NCBI RefSeq assembly: GCF_002139875.1
Contig: NZ_CP018793.1
Coordinates: 1,054,001-1,118,000, forward strand
Reading direction: 5' to 3'
Source: Campylobacter vicugnae
GTDB lineage: Bacteria > Campylobacterota > Campylobacteria > Campylobacterales > Campylobacteraceae
DNA: 64,000 nt
In this document: piece after piece, positions 39,128-47,625 of the stretch
How the letters are laid out: every line of letters begins with the position of its first letter
How positions within the stretch are numbered: position 1 is the stretch's first letter
Translations under genes and position numbers: made by a program
The notes under the pieces: generated by a model
The model's database searches: none
What the model saw: only the letters and a program-made list of their open reading frames with translations
Told to the model about the DNA's origin: nothing

Positions 39128-39797
39128 TTTTACTCTTACCATTTTTTAATATTTTATTAGCCTCTTTTATACCCTCTTTCCACAATTGATGACGCTTTAA
39201 TGTGTATTTTGCATCTACCTTGCCACTAAACATTGAAATAAGCAAAAAGCGATTAATTTTAGGTATAAAGGCTGCTAAATGGGCAATAATTAATATTATG
39301 ATAAGTATCATACCCAAATTATGCAATTGTGCTGCCCAAAAATATGCCCAATTTGCTATATCAAATCCTAATAAATTCTTATATGTTTTTATTAATCCTG
39401 TAAATACTAGTATAAAAAGCGTAAAAGCAATTGCTATATATGCTAAGCGTTGTTCTGGTAGATATTTTTGGTTTGGTGGTTCTTGATCTTTTGTTATCAT
39501 AGATTTTATAACTAAATAACTATTTTTTATATCTCCCTTTTTAGGTATGATATCAAACTCTTTTTTTAAACTATGATAAACTATATGATAAACTCCAAAA
39601 AATATAAGCCCTATAGCAAAGATATAATGCAATACTAAACCTTCAAAATACTCGCCACTCCATTCCCATATATTTGCTACGCCATATCTTTTAGCCACTG
39701 GCATTTGAAATATACCAGTTAAAATAAGTCCAAAAGTAGATATAGCAACTCCCCAATGTATAATACGATTTTGCAAACTCTGTCTATATATTTTCAT
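39120..39797 (-). CDS. Membrane di-heme cytochrome b subunit (FdhC/HydC-like)
   Basis: A 225-residue membrane protein with four helices and histidines placed as in cytochrome b subunits of formate dehydrogenases and hydrogenases: RIIHWGVA in helix 1, LHYIFAIG and GVYHIVYH in helix 2, and LHNLGMI and IAHLAAF near the C-terminal helices. It should carry electrons between the Fe-S subunit and menaquinone. It shares one base with the Fe-S gene and overlaps the TDT gene. No molybdopterin or nickel catalytic subunit lies next to it. Confidence 0.8.
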   Translation of the reverse strand: MKIYRQSLQNRIIHWGVAISTFGLILTGIFQMPVAKRYGVANIWEWSGEYFEGLVLHYIFAIGLIFFGVYHIVYHSLKKEFDIIPKKGDIKNSYLVIKSMITKDQEPPNQKYLPEQRLAYIAIAFTLFILVFTGLIKTYKNLLGFDIANWAYFWAAQLHNLGMILIIILIIAHLAAFIPKINRFLLISMFSGKVDAKYTLKRHQLWKEGIKEANKILKNGKSKNE

Positions 39798-40738
39798 TAT
39801 TTATCCTTTTTATTCCATTTTATAGCAGATATAGTTGCAGCACCTATTGCAGCTAGTGGAGTAATCATTACAGCCATAGCTAAATTTTCGCTCTTTTGTA
39901 ATGGACTATCTACTCTAGCCATATGAGGTCTGCCTATTTTATTTGATAAATTTTCATATTTTTTTGTTATTGCTTCATTTATAGATTCAAAATCTACACT
40001 ACTTAAATATATTGTAGATGTTCCACCATTTTCTTTTAATCCATATATATGCCTGTTTTCTTTATTTACTATACTCATTATCTCATTTTTTGGAGCAAAT
40101 TTTATAGCTTTTTTTGGGCATTGATTTTGACATGCTGGCTTATCGCCTTTATTTAGCAGATCTTTACACATATCGCATTTATACATTACACCGCCACCTG
40201 CTAATTTTGGTGCTATATTTAAATATAATCCAACTCCAGCTTGACGCTGCGGTATCTGCCACGGACAAGCATCTCTACATTTAGCACCGCCAAAGCAAAA
40301 ATCCTTATCAATATCTACAGCTCCATATTTATCTTTGCTTATAACGCCAAAAGGGCATAATTTTTGGCATGGAGGGTTATCGCAATGCATACAGCGTCTT
40401 GGTATATTTATCTTTTTACCATTTATCTCTATCTTTTGAACATATGTCCAATTATATGGGGTTAATCTATCTATAATATCTTTTTTATCACTATAATCTT
40501 CATATTTTTTTTGAGGCCAATAATTCATTATAGGCTTTTTAGGATCTGGGAATTTATCTTTATTATGTGCTTTGCAAGCGCTTATACATTTTGGCACTTC
40601 AAAACCTTCGCACCCATCGCATAAATCAAGATCTATTATACTCATCATTTGAGAATTCTGCCTTGATATTTCTTGATCGGCTAAAAGTGGTGTAGCACTA
40701 GTTATAAGGGTAAATTTTAAAAAATTACGCCTATTCAT
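39797..40738 (-). CDS. Tat-exported four-cluster ferredoxin subunit with C-terminal anchor
   Basis: A 313-residue electron-transfer protein similar to FdnH/HybA. The N-terminus MNRRNFLKFTLITSA is a twin-arginine signal. Four cysteine groups follow: CDGCEGFEVPKCISAC, CMHCDNPPCQKLC, CFGGAKCRDAC and CDMCKDLLNKGDKPAC-x3-C, enough for four [4Fe-4S] clusters. A hydrophobic helix near residues 288-307 anchors it. It is the first gene of a minus-strand operon, with TATAAT at 40768-40773 and a regulator-type motif centred 41 bases before the predicted start. Catalytic partner unknown. Confidence 0.85.
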   Translation of the reverse strand: MNRRNFLKFTLITSATPLLADQEISRQNSQMMSIIDLDLCDGCEGFEVPKCISACKAHNKDKFPDPKKPIMNYWPQKKYEDYSDKKDIIDRLTPYNWTYVQKIEINGKKINIPRRCMHCDNPPCQKLCPFGVISKDKYGAVDIDKDFCFGGAKCRDACPWQIPQRQAGVGLYLNIAPKLAGGGVMYKCDMCKDLLNKGDKPACQNQCPKKAIKFAPKNEIMSIVNKENRHIYGLKENGGTSTIYLSSVDFESINEAITKKYENLSNKIGRPHMARVDSPLQKSENLAMAVMITPLAAIGAATISAIKWNKKDK

Positions 40739-40767
40739 CTTCTTATATCCTTATATATTTTTAAGGA

Positions 40768-40773
40768 ATTATA
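40768..40773 (-). promoter_or_regulatory. -10 box of the Fe-S/cytochrome b/TDT operon
   Basis: TATAAT on the minus strand, 29 bases upstream of the Fe-S start codon, with a predicted transcription start near 40761. It lies exactly 19 bases from the shared motif at 40793-40808, as at the flavoprotein promoter. Confidence 0.6.
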
Positions 40774-40792
40774 GATAAAATAATGCAAATTT

Positions 40793-40808
40793 TCAGTGAT
40801 AAAGTTAC
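40793..40808 (-). promoter_or_regulatory. Shared Crp/Fnr-type motif, copy 1
   Basis: On the minus strand the sequence is GTAACTTTATCACTGA, matching copy 2 at 15 of 16 positions. It holds a dyad GTAA-N5-TCAC centred 41 bases upstream of the predicted Fe-S operon start, the class II activator position. On the other strand it ends three bases before the start codon of the regulator gene, where binding would interfere with the regulator's own expression. Confidence 0.7.
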
Positions 40809-40811
40809 CAA

Positions 40812-41447
40812 ATGAAAAAAGATATAGAGCAATTTATAGATAAATTTAAAAAATTTAATTTGTCTAAAGAAGATTTAGATACCGTTATTTCAAATGTTAA
40901 AATAATGGAATTTAAAAAAGGCGATGATGTAATAATCAATAAAAATAGCTGTCAAGGTTTTATATATGTATTAAAAGGGAATTTAAGAGCATATGCCATA
41001 TCTGCAACAGGAAAAGAGATAACAGTATTTAATCTTAACTCTGGAGATGAATGCTTACTTTGTGCTAATTGTATAACTGATAATTTGCAACTTGAATTAA
41101 ATTTACAAGCCAATAAAGATACAAAAATACTCTTATTGCACTCTAGTTACTTTTCAGTATTAAAGGATAAATATCCATCAATAGCATCTTTTGTAGTAGA
41201 GCTTTTATCCATAAGATTAGCTAGTGCTATTAAAGTTATGGCACAAGCTCTATTTACGCCAATTACACAAAGGATTATTGATTTTCTTAAACAAAATGTT
41301 ACAAATAATCAAATTCAAATTACTCACGAAATACTTGCTAGCCATTTAGGTACTGCAAGAGAGGTGGTATCAAGAATTTTAAAAGATATGGAAAAAGAGA
41401 ATCTAATAAAATTAGAGCGCGGGAAAATAATTATTTTAAATTTATAA
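40812..41447 (+). CDS. Crp/Fnr-family regulator with clustered cysteines
   Basis: A 211-residue regulator. The N-terminal cyclic-nucleotide-type beta-barrel holds GKEITVFNLNSGDECLLCANC with Cys81, Cys84 and Cys87, plus Cys47. The C-terminal winged helix has HEILASHLGTAREVVSRIL, the usual DNA-reading helix. The FNR N-terminal cysteine set is absent. The start has no Shine-Dalgarno sequence; copy 1 of the motif occupies that place. It stands between the Fe-S operon and the flavoprotein operon, both bearing the same motif, so it is their probable activator. Cysteine-based sensing of sulfide or redox state is a hypothesis. Confidence 0.85.
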   Translation: MKKDIEQFIDKFKKFNLSKEDLDTVISNVKIMEFKKGDDVIINKNSCQGFIYVLKGNLRAYAISATGKEITVFNLNSGDECLLCANCITDNLQLELNLQANKDTKILLLHSSYFSVLKDKYPSIASFVVELLSIRLASAIKVMAQALFTPITQRIIDFLKQNVTNNQIQITHEILASHLGTAREVVSRILKDMEKENLIKLERGKIIILNL

Positions 41448-41453
41448 TCTTTT

Positions 41454-41473
41454 GTGACTTTATCACTGATAAA
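41454..41473 (+). promoter_or_regulatory. Shared Crp/Fnr-type motif, copy 2
   Basis: GTGACTTTATCACTGA followed by TAAA. It contains a dyad GTGA-N5-TCAC (41454-41466) centred 41 bases upstream of the predicted start, and also an overlapping perfect palindrome TTTATCA-C-TGATAAA (41459-41473). It is in the same orientation and at the same 19-base distance from TATAAT as copy 1. Confidence 0.7.
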
Positions 41474-41488
41474 AATAGAAAATCTATA

Positions 41489-41494
41489 TATAAT
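41489..41494 (+). promoter_or_regulatory. -10 box of the flavoprotein operon
   Basis: TATAAT, 19 bases after the regulator motif and 33 bases before the flavoprotein ATG. AAAGG at 41516-41520 is the ribosome-binding site. Confidence 0.6.
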
Positions 41495-41527
41495 CATAAT
41501 ATCTATTTCCCTAATAAAGGATATATT

Positions 41528-42877
41528 ATGAACGAAATTCAAAAATCTCGCAGAGACGCTCTAAAAATATTTACCTTAGGTTCTGCCTTAGCAGCTACTT
41601 CTGTTACTATACCTACACAAGCCAAAGCTGCAAGTGATTTATCTCCAAATATAGCTATCATAGGAGCTGGACTTGGCGGTATCACAATGAGTGCTCATCT
41701 AATAGATATAATGCCAAAAGCAAATGTTACCTTATATGATGCAAATCAAACAATGCATTATGAGCCTGGATTTACGCTAATTACTGCTGGTGTTTATACT
41801 ACCAAAGATACAAAATATGATAAAGCAGATCTAATAAATGAAAAAGTAAAATGGGTAAAACAAAATGTACAAAGCGTAGATCCAAATAATAATTCACTTA
41901 CAACAAATGATGGCAATATCCATAAATATGATTATTTAATAATCTCTACTGGGGTATATTATGATTTTCAAAGTGTAAAAGGTTTAAATGCTGATATTAT
42001 AGAAGACCCTAACTCTAAAATTACTAGTATATATACTCCAAATGGAGCAACAAAAGCAAATAAATTTATTCAAGAATTGATTAAAAATGGAGGCAATGCT
42101 CTATTTGCCGAGCCAAATACACCATCAAAATGCGGTGGAGCAAATAAAAAGGTAAATATGTTATTAAATGATTTAGGTCAAAAAAATAACCAAAAATCTT
42201 TAAAAACTATACTATGTATAGGTAGTGCAAATATGCTCTCAAGCCCATTGCACGCTAAGATGATTGAACAAATATATATACAAAGAGATATGGAGTATAA
42301 AACACGCCACCTTTTAGTAGAAGTTGATACAATAAATCAAATAGCTAAATTTGACAAACTAATGCCTTATACTCAAGACTCAATACAAAAAACAGCAAAA
42401 GAGAGAGTAGAAATACCATATGATTATCTATTTGTAGTGCCTAGAATGAAAAGTGCTGATTTTATAACTCAAGCTAGTTTAAACACAAGCAAAGGCGATG
42501 TAGCTGGCAATTGGGTTGATGTTGATCAATATACATTGCAACACAAAAAATATCCAAATATATTTGCACTAGGAGATTGCGCTGGAGTACCAAAAGGCAA
42601 AACAGGAGCAAGTATACGCAAACAATATCCAGTTGTAGGAGCAAATATATTATCTCACTTAAAAAATGAACCTTTAGAGGCTAAATTCGATGGCTATACA
42701 GCTTGCCCGCTACTTACTAGATATGGTAAGGCTGTTATGGTTGAGTTTAATTATAAAGGAGCCGCACCGACATTAGAATGTATGGGTTCTACAAGAGAAA
42801 GTTGGCTAAACTGGGCTGTTAAGGTATATTTAATGAAGCCTATGGTTATGCAAGCTATGATACATGCTAAAGCTTAA
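41528..42877 (+). CDS. Tat-exported sulfide:quinone-reductase-like flavoprotein
   Basis: A 449-residue FAD protein of the SQR/flavocytochrome c sulfide dehydrogenase group. The twin-arginine signal SRRDALKIFTLGSA starts at residue 7 and probably ends after AKA (34). GAGLGGITMSAHLI (46-59) binds FAD. SKCGGANKK (Cys202) and the C-terminal YTACPLLT match the redox-active cysteines of SQR, and GDCAGVPKGKTG is the second FAD contact. It probably oxidises sulfide or a polysulfide on the periplasmic side and reduces quinone. No cytochrome c partner lies beside it, which argues against flavocytochrome c. It leads a two-gene operon behind a regulator motif. Confidence 0.82.
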   Translation: MNEIQKSRRDALKIFTLGSALAATSVTIPTQAKAASDLSPNIAIIGAGLGGITMSAHLIDIMPKANVTLYDANQTMHYEPGFTLITAGVYTTKDTKYDKADLINEKVKWVKQNVQSVDPNNNSLTTNDGNIHKYDYLIISTGVYYDFQSVKGLNADIIEDPNSKITSIYTPNGATKANKFIQELIKNGGNALFAEPNTPSKCGGANKKVNMLLNDLGQKNNQKSLKTILCIGSANMLSSPLHAKMIEQIYIQRDMEYKTRHLLVEVDTINQIAKFDKLMPYTQDSIQKTAKERVEIPYDYLFVVPRMKSADFITQASLNTSKGDVAGNWVDVDQYTLQHKKYPNIFALGDCAGVPKGKTGASIRKQYPVVGANILSHLKNEPLEAKFDGYTACPLLTRYGKAVMVEFNYKGAAPTLECMGSTRESWLNWAVKVYLMKPMVMQAMIHAKA

Positions 42878-42897
42878 AAATAAAAAAAGGATATAAT

Positions 42898-43071
42898 ATG
42901 AGTAACTTAGATAAAACTATAAGACTAATAATAGCAGCTGTAATATTTTTTGTATTTGGATTTGTATGCCAATGCTGGTGGTGGTTAATCGGACTTGTTC
43001 CTTTGCTTACTGCAGTATATGGATATTGCCCATTATACTCACTAATAGGCAAAAAAAGTTGTAAAAAATAG
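42898..43071 (+). CDS. Small DUF2892 (YgaP-type) inner-membrane protein
   Basis: A 57-residue protein starting MSNLDKTIRLIIAAVIFFVF, with two membrane helices and the family ending YGYCPLYSLIGKKSC. AAAAGGAT precedes the ATG, 20 bases after the flavoprotein stop. DUF2892 domains often accompany rhodanese and sulfide-oxidising proteins; the conserved Cys in GYCPLY may handle sulfane sulfur. Its presence strengthens the sulfur reading of the locus. Confidence 0.85.
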   Translation: MSNLDKTIRLIIAAVIFFVFGFVCQCWWWLIGLVPLLTAVYGYCPLYSLIGKKSCKK

Positions 43072-43073
43072 CT

Positions 43074-43097
43074 ATTATGCCTCAAACGAGGCATAAT
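43074..43097. terminator. Bidirectional hairpin between DUF2892 and thioesterase genes
   Basis: A perfect 10-base stem (ATTATGCCTC and its complement) with an AAAC loop sits between convergent stops. On the minus strand it runs into AGCTATTTTTTAC, a U-rich tail. Confidence 0.75.
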
Positions 43098-43101
43098 ACT
43101 C

Positions 43102-43506
43102 TTAAAATCCATGTAATCTTTTTAAATCTTTATCTATTAATTTTTTATTACCTTTTTCATCTACGCTAACATAAGTTACTTCAGCAGTTGTAACTGGAAC
43201 ACACTCACAAAATCCTTGCGAATTTAATCTTTGCACGACTACTTTTACCACTGTTGTTATTGAAGTTTGACCTACTTGAGTTATTTTTGCATAGCAACTA
43301 ACAATATCACCGATAAATACCGGCTCTTTGAAAATTACCTCTTTCATCGAGATTGTTACAACTCTTATAGGTGCTAACTCTCTAGCAGCTATAGCACCAG
43401 CAAGGTCAATTTGAGAAAGAATCCATCCACCAAATATATTGCCAGCTGGATTTGTATCGCTTGGCATAGCGACGATTTTTATCCTTGGTTCGCCCATATT
43501 TTTCAT
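43102..43506 (-). CDS. Acyl-CoA thioesterase, YciA-type hotdog fold
   Basis: A 134-residue hotdog protein. PSDTNPAGNIFGGWILSQIDLAG at residues 15-37 is the acyl-CoA thioesterase (YciA/BACH) signature, with the catalytic Asp in the helix. It hydrolyses acyl-CoAs in the cytoplasm; chain preference is unknown. AAGGA precedes the ATG by seven bases. It is a lone gene, sharing a terminator with the convergent DUF2892 gene. Confidence 0.88.
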   Translation of the reverse strand: MKNMGEPRIKIVAMPSDTNPAGNIFGGWILSQIDLAGAIAARELAPIRVVTISMKEVIFKEPVFIGDIVSCYAKITQVGQTSITTVVKVVVQRLNSQGFCECVPVTTAEVTYVSVDEKGNKKLIDKDLKRLHGF

Positions 43507-43594
43507 TATTAAATCCTTAATATTTTTTAAATTTAAATTTTAACTTTGAATTATTAATTATAATTAAATTTAAATTAAAAAAAGGATATAGTTC

Positions 43595-43615
43595 TAGCCA
43601 CCTAGCTGGTGGCTA
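43595..43615 (-). terminator. Terminator of the chemoreceptor gene
   Basis: An 8-base GC-containing stem (TAGCCACC with GGTGGCTA) and five-base loop lie eight bases past the chemoreceptor stop. A T7-plus run follows some ten bases later on the minus strand. Confidence 0.65.
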
Positions 43616-43623
43616 TATTTGGA

Positions 43624-45213
43624 TTAGGTTTTGAATTTATTTAAATCATCTTCTAGTGTAGTTGATACATCTTTTAAACTAGTTGATACTTCTAAGAATT
43701 GATGAGCTATCTTTGCATTGTTATCAAAAGCCTCTACTGAATTTTCAGATTGATTTAGCAACGCCTTTATCTTATCATTAATTGCTATAGCCATTGCTGA
43801 GACCTCTTGAGCTATTTGCATAGACTCATTTGTAGTTATTTGAGTTACTCTTGCTCTGTCCATTAATTCATTAGCACTTGTGCTAATAAGTGCGATATTT
43901 TTAGCATTTTGATTTAATGCAACACCTAGTTCTCTAGTTGATTCTATCATATTTTGAGCATTTGAGTTTATGCCACTTAATGATTGATTTGTCTTTTCAG
44001 CTAGTACCCTTACCTCTTCAGCTACTACTGCAAAGCCTCTTCCCATCTCTCCAGCGCGAGCTGCTTCTATAGCTGCATTTAGCGCAAGTAAATTTGTCTG
44101 ATCAGCTATATCGCCTATAATATCTAAGACCTTTTTCATATCTTCAGTTTGGCTTACTACGCTTATGGTTTTATGAGCTATTTCTTGTTCTTTAGCATTA
44201 GCCTCATTTAGACGAGTTACTACCTCATTTAAAGATTGAATCATCTCTTCGAGCTCATCATATGATTGTTTATTTGCCCCAGCGGCTTTAGTTGATTTAT
44301 CTGTTGACATCTCTAACTCATCAGATATACTCTTGCTTACTGCATATGAATCTCTAGCTTGAGTCTTGCCAGCTTCTGTGCTATCTAATAGCATTGATGC
44401 GTTATTGTTTAAGGTTAAGGTTTGACTCTCTACGCTTTTAGCGCTATTTTGTGCTTTTTTGACAATATCTTGAATTTTTTCTATAAAAGCATTTATATGC
44501 GTGCAAGATTGGCCAATCTCATCATTACTCTTTACTGAAATTCTAGCACTTAAATCTCCATCACCACTACTTAAATCCTTAGCACGGTTTAAAAGTTCTG
44601 TAATTGGAGCGATAACAACCTTGCGAAGAACTACTAAAACAATTACAACTGTTAAAATAAGCGAAATGGCAAATATCAATAAAAACATAACGCTTTTATC
44701 TCTTAAATCTTTATCCATAGCATTTAATGAGTATGATAAATCCATCACGCCTAAAACATCATTTTCTTTAGATAAAGCATGACAAGCTAAACATTCGCTC
44801 TTAGCAATAATTGGAGTAACTAATCTTAATTGATGGTCATCTTCGGTTTTGATAGTCTCTGTATAATTTTTTGGATTTATAAATTGCTCTTTGATAATAT
44901 TATCCTTGGGCACCACCTTATCTAATCCAAACCCTTCAGATACAACATCAGAACGATAAATATTTAAAGATGCTACGCCTTTGATTAAACTTGCATCATG
45001 AACTGATTTTTCTATAATTTGTGGGTCGCCTGTATTCATAGCTGTTTGAACAGTTTGAAATATAGAGGTGCTTAGCATATTTAGATTATCTTTTGTGAGT
45101 TGAGTAGATGAGCTATTAAACTGTGCAATTATGATAAATTGCATAGCAACAAAGCTAACAAACAGAACAACAATCATACTTAAGACAATTTTTTTACCTA
45201 TGGTATTTATCAC
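43624..45213 (-). CDS. Methyl-accepting chemotaxis protein with periplasmic CxxCH motif
   Basis: A 529-residue chemoreceptor. TM1 spans about 9-31 and TM2 about 175-197. The periplasmic domain between them contains CLACH at 141-145, a covalent heme c site, in the setting of the Tll0287-like (DUF3365) sensor domain. HAMP follows to about 250, then a signalling domain with the tip [20 protein letters not shown]. The start is GTG with AAGGA six bases upstream. A redox, oxygen or gas ligand is likely. It has its own terminator and lies near the sulfide-type locus. Confidence 0.88.
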   Translation of the reverse strand: MINTIGKKIVLSMIVVLFVSFVAMQFIIIAQFNSSSTQLTKDNLNMLSTSIFQTVQTAMNTGDPQIIEKSVHDASLIKGVASLNIYRSDVVSEGFGLDKVVPKDNIIKEQFINPKNYTETIKTEDDHQLRLVTPIIAKSECLACHALSKENDVLGVMDLSYSLNAMDKDLRDKSVMFLLIFAISLILTVVIVLVVLRKVVIAPITELLNRAKDLSSGDGDLSARISVKSNDEIGQSCTHINAFIEKIQDIVKKAQNSAKSVESQTLTLNNNASMLLDSTEAGKTQARDSYAVSKSISDELEMSTDKSTKAAGANKQSYDELEEMIQSLNEVVTRLNEANAKEQEIAHKTISVVSQTEDMKKVLDIIGDIADQTNLLALNAAIEAARAGEMGRGFAVVAEEVRVLAEKTNQSLSGINSNAQNMIESTRELGVALNQNAKNIALISTSANELMDRARVTQITTNESMQIAQEVSAMAIAINDKIKALLNQSENSVEAFDNNAKIAHQFLEVSTSLKDVSTTLEDDLNKFKT

Positions 45214-45329
45214 GGTTCATCCTTTTTTATTTTTTCAAACTTTGAGTATATAATTTTTATGCTAATAAAAAGATTAATAAGATAAATTTAATCATAAAAT
45301 GTAATAAGATTTTTTCAAATTTAAAAAGC

Positions 45330-45359
45330 AAATTTAGGCTTATAAAAAAGCCTAAATTT
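45330..45359 (-). terminator. Terminator of the purH gene row
   Basis: A 12-base perfect stem (AAATTTAGGCTT and its complement) with a six-base loop lies directly after the purH stop. On the minus strand it is followed by GCTTTTTAAATTT. Confidence 0.75.
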
Positions 45360-45360
45360 A

Positions 45361-46893
45361 TTAGTGTAAAAAGTGGCGAATGGCTGTAAAATACATACTC
45401 ATACCAGCCTTATTTGCAGCTGCTACGACATCTTCATCTCTAATTGACCCACCTGGCTGAATCACACTAGCTACACCCACACTAGCTGCTATCTCTATGC
45501 TATCAGCAAATGGGAAAAAGGCTTCACTAGCCAAAGCACAACCCTTTAAATCTATCCCCATATCATTTGCCTTAGCCACTGCAGCCCTAGCAGCATCAAC
45601 CCTACTAGTCATTCCCATACCAATTGCTAAAAGAACACTATCTTTTACATAAACAACGCAGTTTGATTTAGTAAGTGCAGCTATCTTCCATGCAATTTTT
45701 AAATCAGTTATTTCGCTTGGGCTTGCTGCTTTTGTAGTAACTTGCTTAGCGTTATCTACTTCGCTATCACTTAGGCTATCTTTTTCTTGAAATACAAACC
45801 CACCATCAATATGTTTAAAGTCCCATTTATAACCAGAAGTAACTAAGAATTTATTATTTTGTGTAAAGATTTTAGTACGCTTTTTATCACTATAAAACTC
45901 TAAAACACCCTCTTCTACATTTGCAGCTATTATAACTTCTATAAATATCTCTTTTGTTTTAAGAGCTAGCTCTTTTGTAAGAGTACCATTTATTGCTACT
46001 ACTCCGCCAAATGCACTAACAGGATCGCATTTAAGAGCCTTTATATAGCTATCAAGCTCATTTTCTCCAATAGCAAAACCGCATGGATTAGCATGTTTGC
46101 AAATAGCAACTGCTGGAGCATCGCCAAATGCCGAAGCGATAGCTACAGCTGAGTTTATATCTGTCATATTATTAAAACTTGCTTCGCCTTTTAACTGAGT
46201 AAAATTTAAACTTAAAAAGCTATCAAACTCATATGCAGCGCCTTTTTGATGAGGATTTTCGCCATATCTTGTATCAAATACTTTTGATCCAGTTATAAAT
46301 CTTTTAGCACCAAATCCGCCATTAAATCTCTCATTCATATAGTTAGCTATCATAGAATCATATGCTGCGGTATGTTCATACGCTTTAATCATCAAATCGC
46401 GTCTAAACTCATAGCTAGCATTTTTATTTTTAAGTGCTTCAAGCACTTTTTCATAATCATTTATATCAGTAACTATTAAAACATCTTTAAAATTTTTGGC
46501 TGCACTTCTTACCATAGTAGGGCCACCAATATCGATATTTTCAATAATCTCTTCAAAATCATCTGTACGGATTGTAGTCTCTTTAAATGGATATAAATTT
46601 ACACATACCAAATCAATACCTTTGATATCGTGCTTACTAGCTTGTTCTACATGATTAGCATTATCTCTTTTGTGTAAGATTCCTCCATGGATTTTTGGGT
46701 GAAGTGTCTTAATTCTACCTTCAAACATCTCAGGACTAGCAGTAAATTCGCTAACTTCTATAGCCTTAATACCATTATCTTTTAAGATTTTATATGTACC
46801 TCCAGTACTTAAAATCTCAAAACCCAAAGCCTCAAGCTCTAAAGCAAACTCAACCACACCACTTTTATCACTAACACTAATTAATGCTCTCAT
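45361..46893 (-). CDS. purH: Bifunctional AICAR transformylase/IMP cyclohydrolase
   Basis: A 510-residue enzyme for the last two steps of IMP synthesis. The N-terminal cyclohydrolase domain starts [17 protein letters not shown] with [11 protein letters not shown]; the C-terminal transformylase domain has [18 protein letters not shown] and [24 protein letters not shown] lies before the ATG. It is nine bases after the TerB/DnaJ gene and ends the row beginning with purL. Confidence 0.96.
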   Translation of the reverse strand: MRALISVSDKSGVVEFALELEALGFEILSTGGTYKILKDNGIKAIEVSEFTASPEMFEGRIKTLHPKIHGGILHKRDNANHVEQASKHDIKGIDLVCVNLYPFKETTIRTDDFEEIIENIDIGGPTMVRSAAKNFKDVLIVTDINDYEKVLEALKNKNASYEFRRDLMIKAYEHTAAYDSMIANYMNERFNGGFGAKRFITGSKVFDTRYGENPHQKGAAYEFDSFLSLNFTQLKGEASFNNMTDINSAVAIASAFGDAPAVAICKHANPCGFAIGENELDSYIKALKCDPVSAFGGVVAINGTLTKELALKTKEIFIEVIIAANVEEGVLEFYSDKKRTKIFTQNNKFLVTSGYKWDFKHIDGGFVFQEKDSLSDSEVDNAKQVTTKAASPSEITDLKIAWKIAALTKSNCVVYVKDSVLLAIGMGMTSRVDAARAAVAKANDMGIDLKGCALASEAFFPFADSIEIAASVGVASVIQPGGSIRDEDVVAAANKAGMSMYFTAIRHFLH

Positions 46894-46902
46894 CTACGCT
46901 CC

Positions 46903-47622
46903 TTATTTAAATTTAGCTTTTAACATATCATATGCTTCATTTATTTGTTGCATTTTTTTAGTTGCTTGAGTAATTATCTCTTCACTTTTATCCATTGTAA
47001 AATCAGGATGATACTCTCTAGATAATCTACGATAACTAGCCTTAATCTCCTCAAAACTAGCATCTTTTGAAACCCCTAAAACTTCGTACGGATCGATATC
47101 GCTACTATCTTTGGATAAATTTTTAAACTCAGCCTCAAAATGTGCAAAAAGATCATCAACAATACTCTTATGCAAGCCAAATCCATCGCAAATTTCTTGC
47201 AATACTATCTTTTCATCGCTGTTAAATTCGCCATCAATATAGGCTAAATTCATAAAAAATACTATACGATTTATCCAGATTTTTTGGCTAAATCTCATCT
47301 TTTGTTTATACTCTTTAGCAATGGCATAGGCTGAGCTATGGCCATCTTTATGCCAAATATATAGCTCTTTTAAATCATCTCTAACATCAACATCTCCAAG
47401 CTTTAAGCATATATCATCTAATAAAAGCGATATATAACTAGCCTCATCTTTGCTTACTACTCCATCGCTTTTGGCGACTTTTGCAGTAAGCATTATAAGG
47501 TATTTAGCATCATCATATTGAAGCTCTTGAAGGCTTTGTTTTTTAGAGTTTGAACTAGCAAACCCACGACTAAGCAGCCAAAATACAACAACAAGCCCAA
47601 TTAAGATTAAAAATATATTCAC
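46903..47622 (-). CDS. DjlA-like membrane co-chaperone (TerB plus J domain)
   Basis: A 239-residue protein with an N-terminal membrane helix (about 2-18), a TerB-like helical domain (about 35-165) and a C-terminal J domain with SREYHPDFTMD (HPD near 203). J domains stimulate DnaK; the target here is unknown. The start is GTG, three bases after the purL stop. Its place between purL and purH is the same in C. jejuni. Confidence 0.88.
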   Translation of the reverse strand: MNIFLILIGLVVVFWLLSRGFASSNSKKQSLQELQYDDAKYLIMLTAKVAKSDGVVSKDEASYISLLLDDICLKLGDVDVRDDLKELYIWHKDGHSSAYAIAKEYKQKMRFSQKIWINRIVFFMNLAYIDGEFNSDEKIVLQEICDGFGLHKSIVDDLFAHFEAEFKNLSKDSSDIDPYEVLGVSKDASFEEIKASYRRLSREYHPDFTMDKSEEIITQATKKMQQINEAYDMLKAKFK

Positions 47623-47625
47623 TTA

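Noticed and set aside
38198-40738. Complete formate dehydrogenase or hydrogenase operon
   Set aside because: Only the Fe-S and cytochrome b subunits are present. No molybdopterin or nickel catalytic subunit occurs on either strand nearby.
41528-42877. Flavocytochrome c sulfide dehydrogenase flavoprotein subunit
   Set aside because: A Tat signal is shared with that family, but no cytochrome c gene adjoins it and the YTACPLLT ending fits SQR. It is called SQR-like instead.
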